A DNA stretch of 64,000 nucleotides. Origin: Sedimentisphaera salicampi (lineage in GTDB: Bacteria > Planctomycetota > Phycisphaerae > Sedimentisphaerales > Sedimentisphaeraceae). Below the pieces are notes generated by a model. The model worked only from the letters and a program-made list of their open reading frames with translations. It was not told where the DNA came from and ran no database searches. Both the position numbers and the translations under genes were made by a program. The stretch lies in assembly GCF_002117005.1 (NCBI RefSeq), contig NZ_CP021023.1:1612001-1676000 (forward strand). The letters are read 5' to 3'. Positions 7,993 to 15,829 of this stretch are shown in pieces (positions within the stretch are counted from its first letter, which is position 1; each line of letters opens with the position of its first letter).

Positions 7993-9178
7993 TATTATCT
8001 CCTTCCGATGACATTGCTGCCAGAATGCTGGCGCGGGTAACAATCCCCTCAAAGTGTCCGTCCTCGCTTATTACAGGAATAGGCAGAGCGGTTTCAGAGG
8101 CTGCCGGTATCATTTCGGCAATAGCGGTATCTGGCGTGCTTGTGTATGCATCTTTTATGATAATTTCATCAAGCTTTTTCTTATTCTCTTTAGAAAGCCT
8201 GATTGCATCATCAATTTTCACGTGACCGATGAATTCTCTGTTTTCATTAACAACAAACAGAGTTGAAAGTCCGGAGCGTTCCATCTGCCTGAGAGCCTGA
8301 GCGGGTCCGTCTTTATGAGAAGCAATCACTTCCGGCTTCCTCATAACAGTTTTGGCTGTAATCACCTTAGACCTGTCAACATTCTCAACGAAATCACGGA
8401 TATACTGAGATGCAGGAGCGATAAGTATATCTTCCGGCGTACCGATCTGTTCAATGAAACCGTCTTTCATAATAGCGATCCTGTCGCCGAGTTTGAGTGC
8501 TTCGTCGAGGTCGTGAGTAATAAAGACAATCGTCTTGTGCATTTTAGCCTGAAGCTCAAGCAGCTCATCCTGCATATTAGTCCTGATAAGCGGGTCCAAA
8601 GCACTGAAAGCCTCATCCATAAGGATTATGTCGGTATCAGCGGCCAGAGCCCTTGCAAGCCCCACTCTCTGTTGCATACCGCCGCTGAGCTCTGCGGTTT
8701 TGCTGTCTTCATAGCCTGTAAGGCCAACAAGCTTAACGGCCTTTTCAGCAAGCTCGTATCTTTTATTCTTTTCAACACCTCTGATTTCAAGCCCGAAAGC
8801 AACGTTATTCAACACGTTCTTGTGAGGCAGTAGGCCGAAGTGCTGGAAAACCATCGACATCTTCTGGCTTCTGAGCTTATTGAGGTTTTTCTGGTCGAGA
8901 TCCATTATATCCTTGTCGTCAACTATTACTGAACCTCTTGTCGGACTGATAAGACGGTTCAGGCAGCGAACCAGCGTGGATTTACCGCTTCCGGAAAGAC
9001 CCATAATAACGAAGGTCTCTCCCTTCTGCACCTCAAAAGAGGCATCATTAACGCCTATGGTGCAGCCGGTTTTGGCCAGAATCTCTTCTTTGTTCATTCC
9101 CTTTTCAATCAGAGGGAAAACCCTTGAGGGATTCCTTCCAAAAACCTTGAAAAGGTTTTTAACTTGAATTACTGACAT
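7982..9178 (-). CDS. opuAA: Glycine betaine/proline ABC transporter ATP-binding protein with CBS pair
   Basis: ProV/OpuAA-type ATPase, 398 residues. Seen: Walker A GLSGSGKST near residue 60, signature LSGGMQQR near 165, Walker B IILMDEA near 186, then a tandem CBS module from about residue 280 to the end. In OpuA, CBS domains sense ionic strength or cyclic-di-AMP and gate transport, so uptake is probably switched on by osmotic upshift. First gene of the five-gene operon, read from the promoter at 9351-9379. Confidence 0.95.
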   Translation of the reverse strand: MSVIQVKNLFKVFGRNPSRVFPLIEKGMNKEEILAKTGCTIGVNDASFEVQKGETFVIMGLSGSGKSTLVRCLNRLISPTRGSVIVDDKDIMDLDQKNLNKLRSQKMSMVFQHFGLLPHKNVLNNVAFGLEIRGVEKNKRYELAEKAVKLVGLTGYEDSKTAELSGGMQQRVGLARALAADTDIILMDEAFSALDPLIRTNMQDELLELQAKMHKTIVFITHDLDEALKLGDRIAIMKDGFIEQIGTPEDILIAPASQYIRDFVENVDRSKVITAKTVMRKPEVIASHKDGPAQALRQMERSGLSTLFVVNENREFIGHVKIDDAIRLSKENKKKLDEIIIKDAYTSTPDTAIAEMIPAASETALPIPVISEDGHFEGIVTRASILAAMSSEGDNNES

Positions 9179-9350
9179 ACCTGTCTCTCTTAATTTAATT
9201 TTCCAATTTCAAAGTAAACGTGCTAAGCTAATACTCGCCCACAATTCAGCGGCAAAGCCGCACGATATCCTCAGAAAAATAACTGACACGACTGCAAATT
9301 GAGCCTGTCAGAACACTAACTACCGCTAATAATGGGCAGATTAAACAGTA

Positions 9351-9379
9351 TTTATAACACGAAAGATTTCAGTTGTAAA
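9351..9379 (-). promoter_or_regulatory. Sigma70-like promoter of the betaine operon
   Basis: Minus-strand -35 TTTACA (9379-9374), 17-base spacer, -10 TATAAA (9356-9351). Predicted start near 9344, about 165 bases before the ATPase gene. It lies 170 bases inside the insertion site of the IS256 element and is not broken by it. Confidence 0.6.
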
Positions 9380-9543
9380 GTTTTTTATTGAAACTCAGCA
9401 GCCGATTATCAACTCAAAAACCCGCTTTAGGGCTTTATTAAATTATCAAAAAGGCCGTTTTGAAAGCGTAAACAACAGTTTTTTCTTCGCATTGCGAATG
9501 ATTAGATAAAAAAATAAAAAGTTTTCTTGAAGCTAAAAAACAA

Positions 9544-9551
9544 GTATTTTT
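9544..9551. repeat. Target-site duplication, left copy
   Basis: GTATTTTT, identical to 10954-10961 on the other side of the IS256 element. Confidence 0.8.
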
Positions 9552-10953
9552 GGCAGTGTCCCAAATTGTGTGTCTGAAGGATCTTTTCAGCATTTATGCT
9601 TAGCTCCTTATTTCACCTCAGGGTACCCTGAGGTGAAATTTTCCGCCTTTCTTTTGCCATTGTATCAAGTTCATCCTTGCATGCAAACAGACTCGTAACT
9701 TTATACCTCATCAATTTCGTCTCACTGTGCTCCATTAAACGGGCGCAGATCAGATTCAACGCACTTTCTTCTGTAGGAAAGCTGCAGCGTATTTTAACGG
9801 TTCTCCTGATTATCCTGTTAAGAGCCTCTATCCAATTGGTGGTGTACATCATACGATGCAGTTTAGTCGGATATTTCAAATATGTGAAATAATCATCCCT
9901 CTCCTGCTCAGGGAAAATATTCTCAAAACTGCTGTACTTCTTTGCCCATTTCTTCACAAATTTATCCAGCTCGCATTTACCATCTTCTAAACGGTAGCTG
10001 CCATCTTCAAGCTTGAAGACCGCTTTGAAATCTGAGGCAACTTCCTTCTTGTCATTTTGGCGAACCTTGCTGAGTACATTGCGAAGCTTATGAATAAGAC
10101 AACGTTGAAAATCGCTTGAAGGATAAACCCTGCTCACAGTTTCCGACAAACCCTTTAGACCATCTGCAGCAAAGCAAAGAACCTTCTTTACTCCACGCTC
10201 TTTGAGGTCTTTAAGAACTGAATGCCAGCCTTCGCTGCTCTCTTCTGGTATATTGTAAACACCTAATACATCTCGACTTAGGTCTTCCTTTAGCCCTAAA
10301 GCAACGTACATCGATTCATTGGAAACCTTGTCCCTGCGAAGCTTTACCTTTACCGCATCAATGTAAATGATGTACCAGTCTTCATCCAGCGGCCTGTTCT
10401 GCCAGAGCTTGCGGTATTCTGTGAAATTCGAGGTTATGCGAGATATGCTGCTCTTGGAGTAATTTTGCTCGAAAAGCTCCTGGAAAATCTCTTCGATCTT
10501 TCGAGTCGTAAGGCCTTTGCTGTATAACCTAAAGGCTAAATTATCATATTTGCCTCTCTGAGAATTTAACAGATCAAGAAAAAATGGCTGAAAATTACCA
10601 AGACGATCTCGGGGAATGTTTATCCTGAAAGTGGATTGCAATCCCTGGACTAAAGCCTGACGGTAACCATTACGCTTGTTGCTCGTGGATTTGTCTTTCC
10701 GGCAGCCGTTGACGTAACCCAAAAATTCATCCTGCTCGGCTTTGAGAATAGTCTCGAATGTAATCCGAATTGCATCTTCCAAACTTTTCCCGCTGTGGGC
10801 AAGAAAATCTTCAACCGCTTTTTCCAAAATTGTGTTATAATTCCTTTTCATAGGGGTTCCTTTTTGTTTAATTTGACTTTTTTTTAACATACTAAGCATA
10901 TAGCTTAGAAAAGGAATCCCTTTTTCTTTAGACACACTAATTGGGACGGTCTC
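9552..10953 (-). mobile_element. Complete IS256-family insertion sequence
   Basis: 1402-base element with imperfect 24-base terminal inverted repeats (9552-9575 and 10930-10953, 18 of 24 matching, core GTCCCAA and GTGTGTCT) and an exact 8-bp target duplication GTATTTTT on both sides. It encodes one intact transposase. The perfect duplication and full reading frame suggest a recent insertion into AT-rich intergenic DNA between the betaine operon and the LamG-GH32 gene. Confidence 0.9.
9613..10851 (-). CDS. IS256-family (mutator-type) transposase
   Basis: 412-residue DDE transposase. Seen: the first Asp in IYIDAVKVK, the second in FAADGLKG, the Glu in TTNWIEALNRIIRR, and the RCLIHKLRN C/H motif typical of the mutator superfamily. 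The ATG at 10851 follows AAAGGAAC and is preferred over the frame to 10935, which would begin next to the inverted repeat. Length is typical of IS256 (about 400). No frameshift or stop, so likely active. Confidence 0.95.
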   Translation of the reverse strand: MKRNYNTILEKAVEDFLAHSGKSLEDAIRITFETILKAEQDEFLGYVNGCRKDKSTSNKRNGYRQALVQGLQSTFRINIPRDRLGNFQPFFLDLLNSQRGKYDNLAFRLYSKGLTTRKIEEIFQELFEQNYSKSSISRITSNFTEYRKLWQNRPLDEDWYIIYIDAVKVKLRRDKVSNESMYVALGLKEDLSRDVLGVYNIPEESSEGWHSVLKDLKERGVKKVLCFAADGLKGLSETVSRVYPSSDFQRCLIHKLRNVLSKVRQNDKKEVASDFKAVFKLEDGSYRLEDGKCELDKFVKKWAKKYSSFENIFPEQERDDYFTYLKYPTKLHRMMYTTNWIEALNRIIRRTVKIRCSFPTEESALNLICARLMEHSETKLMRYKVTSLFACKDELDTMAKERRKISPQGTLR

Positions 10954-10961
10954 GTATTTTT
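10954..10961. repeat. Target-site duplication, right copy
   Basis: GTATTTTT, matching 9544-9551 exactly. Confidence 0.8.
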
Positions 10962-11078
10962 ACAAACAAATATCCTAACAAACAATACTTTAACAATTGA
11001 TTCTTTTAATTTAAGACAATTAATACAAGACGACAGGAATTCACGTGCAAAACAAGTTAAGCAAACGGTATTTATCTT

Positions 11079-14000
11079 CTAATCATCCCAAACCGAACGC
11101 AGCTTGTAAAGATCGAGATAATTAATATGAGCAGTCCCGCTTATGGAGTACAACTGCACACCTTCACTGTCTGCCCGAGTTGGATAAACACGAGTACTGA
11201 AAACAGCCCTGTCATTAACAAAAACATCTAAAATACTGTGGTCAACATAAATATGGAATCTAACCGGCTCGCCAGAGGCATCAAATGGGGCGCTTAATAG
11301 GTTTGTCTCCGAACCAGTCTTATCAAGGGTTGAGTTTCTCTTATCTAAATTTATTGTACTTGCCAGACGGTCATAGTATATTAAAGTTTCTTCTGCGCCG
11401 TCAGGACTTCTTAATACTTTCACACCAACAATAGCAGAATCCTGAGGGTCTATTTCTGTTTTAATTTCAACCATCTTGCCGTAGGCTGGACGAAGCGTTT
11501 CATCTCCGATGCCGGTAGCCAGCGTTTGGTTTTCTATATTCAGGTGATACTCTCTGAGGTTTGCAAGCTCAGGGGCAGGCTGCTGTCTTAGAGTACCATC
11601 AGAAGCTGCATATAATTTGCGAGGCAGCGAAAAGGTATGGCGCCAACCTGCATTTTCAATAAGTGCAGGACATCTCTGCTCCGGCACAATCCCCATTATT
11701 CTCGGCAACCCGTCCTGAGGGGAAACATAAGCCGCAGGGGCAAGCATCCAGTTAAACACATCAAGCTGCCTGGGCTCGGGGTGGTCAGGAATGAAGTGCT
11801 CATTCTGCCATGTACCAACCCAATAAAGCTCTCTTGCCGGTCCGTCAGATTCCAGCGTAGTAATCAGAAGGATATGCTTGCCATTTCCAATCGGCAGAAA
11901 AACAGGCATTTCCCAGTAAAAACCTGAAACGTCGATATTTCCGCTGTACAGAGGATGGAGATACTGCCAGTCTCTGAGGTTGGTAGATTTGTACAGCAGT
12001 GCTGCACCGCCTGTACCATCTACACCTGAGCCTATAACCATATACCACCAACCGTTTTCCTCCCAGACGTAAGGATCACGATAATCCATATATCCTGGGG
12101 GAACATCACTAAGCACATGCCCCTGCTTCTGCCAAGTTTTCCATCCATCAACGCTCGTGGCAAGGGCCACATGCGCCTTACCTTCAATTGCTGTATAAAC
12201 TAAAGTGGGTGTGCCGTTGTAATAAACCGCATTGCCGGACCAGCACCCGCCTGAATCTATGCCGGGCTCAGGGGCTATAGCATTAGGCATATGGTCCCAG
12301 TTGGCCAGATCAGGACTTTTCAGGTGCCCCCAATGTATATGATCCCAGAAACTTCCTGAAGGATTTTTCTGGTGAAAAATATGCCACTCTCGGCGTTCTG
12401 GGTCGTAAACCAATCCTGTTGGCTCATTGGTCCAGTTTGCTGAAGTGCCAGCGTGATATCCCGGGCGTGCTTGAGAATCAGATATAAACCTTTCTTTTGA
12501 AGGAATCAGGTCTGGTTCGCTTTCCAGAGGCAAGGCCTTTGAATAGTTTGCTCTGATTTCCTTGGCAGAAAGGGCTCTGTTGTATACCCTGAGCTCATCA
12601 AGTATGCCATTTACAGCGCCATGGGCATAAGGGCCAGACCATTGAGTATTGATGTCTCTGCCTATCATAAGATCATTCTCTGAATTTGGCGTAAGGGGCA
12701 CGCCTGAGGGGGTTTGCGCTGTACCAACAAGGCGGCTGTTAAGATAAAGTTTAAGGCCGTTATTTTTATGAAAGGAAGCTGCGATATGATTCCACTTATA
12801 TTTCGGCAGCTCCATCGTCGCCCAGCATGTGTACCAATTCCCATCTACAGAAACAGAAAAATTCCATCTTCCATACTTAGTAAGGCCAAGAAAATAGCCG
12901 GCTGTTGGATGTGTATATTGGTTTACAATCGCAGCATCATCTACAGGATAAGATTCAATTGCTACCCAAGACTCAACCGTAAGCTCATCGTCGGGAAGTT
13001 TGTCTTGAGTTATAGATTTTGTTATCCAGTTTGTTCCCCCGTCTAAGCGAAGAGCATTCCCATAAACACCTTTTTCCCATTCAGGCTCATAAAACGGACT
13101 GTTTATTCTCAGCATTGAATCCGAGACTTTGTCGTAAGTTTGGTATCCATTAGCTTCTTCAAAGTCCAAGACCACTTGAGCATCATCATAATTCATATCA
13201 TTTCGATAGGGAGTTACATCAAACCCGTTTAGCCAATGACCCATAAAACCAGTAAAATCAACATAATCTACATAGCAGTCTCCATTTTCATCGTGAACTG
13301 AAGGAAATTTGCAGGTCGAGGTTACCGTTGAGAACTGCCAAGTAGTGCCCGTAACAACTTCCTGTTCAAAGACTTCGTCAATTCTCCAATAATACGTTCT
13401 TCCTGCTTCAAGTTCTCCTGTAATATAGGAAGTTCCCTGCTGTTCAGAACGAAGCTGCAGAGGAAATTCACTGCCGAGGTAAACCCTGTGGCTTTCTGCA
13501 CCAGCAGCAGGTATCCACTGAAGAGATTTATTTATCCAAACTTCCTTTTCATAATGGGCAGGGGAAGGTTTAAGGGCAGCATTTTTATTAGGCAATGCGG
13601 CTAGAAGCTGATCGTCAGTGAGAATATCTGAACTGAAACGCAGCTCATCTATCAGGCCATTAAAAGTTTTTGCGCCGCCGGAAGTTTCCCTGCCTATAAA
13701 CATTGATTCGTCATTCCCTTGATTCAAACGGCTTCCGTCATAAAATTGCTTCATACTGGTATCAAAGCTGTCGTCTGGGTTTAGGATACCGAAGGTTAGC
13801 CTGTCGGATACATTATTGTACCTCGCAACGAAATAATGCCAGTTTCCATCGGCATAATTTCTGCTGTTTAGAGTAACAGACTGGATACCTCCAGGAAGCA
13901 TATTGATGTTGAAGTCGGCAGCCCCTCTTCCGCTCTCATTTAGCACCATACTGTAGCTGAAATCGCTGTCTGCCTGTAGAAAAATCTGCATTGGGCCGGC

Positions 14001-14369
14001 AAGAGACTGCTCGCCATTTGTCCTGAAGAACCCCTCAACTGTAAATGAACCTGAGAAGTCCAAATTATTTCCATATTGATCAGGTGGAAAAAACAGTACC
14101 CCGTATCCTGACTGCTGTGAGGGGGCATAAGAATGAACACCGCCGCTGAAACCGGCATTGAACATCTCAGCGGGCGGTGTCTGGTTAGACGTGGTGTACC
14201 CTGCTACTCCCATATACCAGAGATTATTCCCATGCCCGCTTGAATCTTTTACTACCGGATTTCCGGATAAAGGATCCATAGACCAAAATCCAACCGTCTC
14301 AGCACAGCCTAAACAGCAGACAAATTCAACAAAAACTAATATAAAAATCACCAGTCCCAATCTATGCAT
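11079..14369 (-). CDS. LamG / EF-hand / LamG / GH32-like fructan hydrolase
   Basis: Secreted 1096-residue enzyme. Order: signal peptide (1-23), LamG-type jelly roll (about 24-255), Fn3-like segment (270-345), one dockerin-like EF-hand (about 353-378, DENGDCYVDYVDF), second LamG (about 395-610), GH32 five-blade propeller plus beta-sandwich (about 625-1090). GH32 marks: WTNEPTG at the nucleophile site (about 646-652), GCWSGNAV, the RDP triad in YRDPYVW, and WEMP for the acid/base Glu. The usual nucleophile Asp of NDPNG is Glu here (codon 12423-12425). GH32 acts on beta-fructans such as inulin, levan and sucrose. GAGG precedes the ATG, and the gene starts 20 bases after the neighbouring LamG gene, so they are co-transcribed. 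Substrate and activity are uncertain because of the Glu change. Confidence 0.85.
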   Translation of the reverse strand: MHRLGLVIFILVFVEFVCCLGCAETVGFWSMDPLSGNPVVKDSSGHGNNLWYMGVAGYTTSNQTPPAEMFNAGFSGGVHSYAPSQQSGYGVLFFPPDQYGNNLDFSGSFTVEGFFRTNGEQSLAGPMQIFLQADSDFSYSMVLNESGRGAADFNINMLPGGIQSVTLNSRNYADGNWHYFVARYNNVSDRLTFGILNPDDSFDTSMKQFYDGSRLNQGNDESMFIGRETSGGAKTFNGLIDELRFSSDILTDDQLLAALPNKNAALKPSPAHYEKEVWINKSLQWIPAAGAESHRVYLGSEFPLQLRSEQQGTSYITGELEAGRTYYWRIDEVFEQEVVTGTTWQFSTVTSTCKFPSVHDENGDCYVDYVDFTGFMGHWLNGFDVTPYRNDMNYDDAQVVLDFEEANGYQTYDKVSDSMLRINSPFYEPEWEKGVYGNALRLDGGTNWITKSITQDKLPDDELTVESWVAIESYPVDDAAIVNQYTHPTAGYFLGLTKYGRWNFSVSVDGNWYTCWATMELPKYKWNHIAASFHKNNGLKLYLNSRLVGTAQTPSGVPLTPNSENDLMIGRDINTQWSGPYAHGAVNGILDELRVYNRALSAKEIRANYSKALPLESEPDLIPSKERFISDSQARPGYHAGTSANWTNEPTGLVYDPERREWHIFHQKNPSGSFWDHIHWGHLKSPDLANWDHMPNAIAPEPGIDSGGCWSGNAVYYNGTPTLVYTAIEGKAHVALATSVDGWKTWQKQGHVLSDVPPGYMDYRDPYVWEENGWWYMVIGSGVDGTGGAALLYKSTNLRDWQYLHPLYSGNIDVSGFYWEMPVFLPIGNGKHILLITTLESDGPARELYWVGTWQNEHFIPDHPEPRQLDVFNWMLAPAAYVSPQDGLPRIMGIVPEQRCPALIENAGWRHTFSLPRKLYAASDGTLRQQPAPELANLREYHLNIENQTLATGIGDETLRPAYGKMVEIKTEIDPQDSAIVGVKVLRSPDGAEETLIYYDRLASTINLDKRNSTLDKTGSETNLLSAPFDASGEPVRFHIYVDHSILDVFVNDRAVFSTRVYPTRADSEGVQLYSISGTAHINYLDLYKLRSVWDD

Positions 14370-14388
14370 AATATTACCTCAGAAAATC

Positions 14389-15609
14389 TTATAAACAGTC
14401 GCTTTCAGGAACTATTCCGCAATCCAGCCAAGCCGCAGCAAAATGAGCAAGATCATTTGTATCTATAACGCAGTCATCATTATAATCATGAACTGTAAAA
14501 AAATCGCAAGAAGGCCGTTTTGTAGTAAATGACCAAACCTCTCCTTTTACAATAGTCCCATCTTTGAGGATATCATCAACCCGCCAGAGATAGGTTGTGC
14601 CCGGATTTAATGTTTCCGGAGAATAAACAGTTTGTGTTTGCTGTTTCTTAAAAGCAGGTGGGTCTGTTTGGCCAAAATACACATTGTAAGCGTATATATC
14701 TTGGCTTGATTCCCACTGTAACTGCACGTCCAAATCAACATCATCCTGCCTTGGTTTCGGCTGCGGGTTCTTAGAAGCAGGGAGATTGCCAATAAGATTG
14801 GTATTTGAAACAAAGCCCCCGCTCAGCCTTAATTCATCAATAAGGCCCGCAAACTGCCAACTTCCGCTGTAGTTTTTACGTCCGATGAGCATATTCGAAC
14901 TTCCGCCTCTTCGCACCTCAGAACCTGAAGCAAGCTGCACATTCTTCTGTTCTACCTGCCCGTCCTGCGACAAAACTGTTAAAGAAATTTCATCGGAGGG
15001 GTCATTATAACGGGCAGCAAAATAATACCATTGCCCATCAGCATAATTGCCCAAATTCGTATCCGCAAAAATTATTCCGTCAATAGTCGAATCAATTGCG
15101 AACCTTAGACAGCCTGCTCCACCTTCATTGATTGATATTCCATAACTGTAATCATTCTCAGCCTGACGAAGAATTTGCTGAGGACCGCTTTCCGATTGAT
15201 CCCCGTGAGTCTTGAAAAAACCTTCCACTGTAAAGGAGTCGTAATAATCAAATTCATTACCATATTGATCCTGCGGAAAAAAAAGCACCCCATCACCAAA
15301 CTGCGCACCTGAATCATAGGAAGCGCCTCTCGGGAAATAACCATCGGAAAAGAGAGTTTGCGGAGGCTGCAGAGAATTTTCAGTAAAGCCTGCGTTACCG
15401 AAATACCAGAGATGGTCGAATTCGACAACATTTTCCCCCGACCCGCCGATCGTGCCTTGGCCAAGCCCAAATGCGATATCATAAACAGAAGGATTTGCAA
15501 GATGAGTCCACTCCATAGACCAGCGTGCAGTTGTCTGGGCAAAACAAACTGATACTGCAATTATCATCGCAATGAAAGCTGTTTTCTCTAACAAACGATT
15601 CAAAAACAT
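14389..15609 (-). CDS. Secreted LamG protein with C-terminal dockerin-like EF-hand
   Basis: 406 residues with a signal peptide (ending near CFAQ), a LamG/concanavalin-like domain (about 70-270) marked by FTVEGFFKTHGDQ and FAGLIDELRLS, an Fn3-like segment (285-365), and a final EF-hand repeat (DYNDDCVIDTNDL...AAAWLDC) that ends the protein. It has no enzymatic domain. The layout is the same as the first 380 residues of the next gene (LamG-GH32) and the C-terminal part of the gene before it, so it is a paralogous carbohydrate-binding or adhesion module. GGGAG ribosome site before the ATG. Confidence 0.8.
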   Translation of the reverse strand: MFLNRLLEKTAFIAMIIAVSVCFAQTTARWSMEWTHLANPSVYDIAFGLGQGTIGGSGENVVEFDHLWYFGNAGFTENSLQPPQTLFSDGYFPRGASYDSGAQFGDGVLFFPQDQYGNEFDYYDSFTVEGFFKTHGDQSESGPQQILRQAENDYSYGISINEGGAGCLRFAIDSTIDGIIFADTNLGNYADGQWYYFAARYNDPSDEISLTVLSQDGQVEQKNVQLASGSEVRRGGSSNMLIGRKNYSGSWQFAGLIDELRLSGGFVSNTNLIGNLPASKNPQPKPRQDDVDLDVQLQWESSQDIYAYNVYFGQTDPPAFKKQQTQTVYSPETLNPGTTYLWRVDDILKDGTIVKGEVWSFTTKRPSCDFFTVHDYNDDCVIDTNDLAHFAAAWLDCGIVPESDCL

Positions 15610-15787
15610 TCTCCCTTCGAATTGCTTTTCAATTTTATCAGTTGGATTATTAAAATTTTTTCCATTTACAGAAATGTAATTTCCCGCCTTTCCGACAGAA
15701 TCGCAGCTTAGAGCCGTCCTCAGTGTTGTGAGAGTGAGGTTTTATATGAAACATTAGAGTTTCAACTTTGCATCACCTCTGTGGAAA

Positions 15788-15820
15788 CTTAAACAGCAGG
15801 GGGTTCCCCTGCTGTTTAAG
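15788..15820 (-). terminator. Long perfect stem-loop after a LamG gene
   Basis: Perfect 15-bp stem (AAACAGCAGGGG core) with a 3-base loop, 10 bases past the stop of the gene ending at 15830. The T tract on the minus strand is short, so it may end transcription partly or protect the 3' end. Confidence 0.7.
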
Positions 15821-15829
15821 TCTTAATTT

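Larger units (their letters stand above)
9179..9551. other. Regulatory region upstream of the betaine operon
   Basis: No gene. It contains a sigma70-like promoter on the minus strand (listed separately), a roughly 165-base untranslated leader with a short GC hairpin at 9249-9261 (GCGGC AAA GCCGC), and AT-rich DNA up to the IS256 insertion. The hairpin is too weak to call as a riboswitch. Confidence 0.5.

Noticed and set aside
9249-9261. Hairpin in the betaine leader as a riboswitch
   Set aside because: A 5-bp stem with a 3-base loop is too small, and no conserved aptamer core was found.
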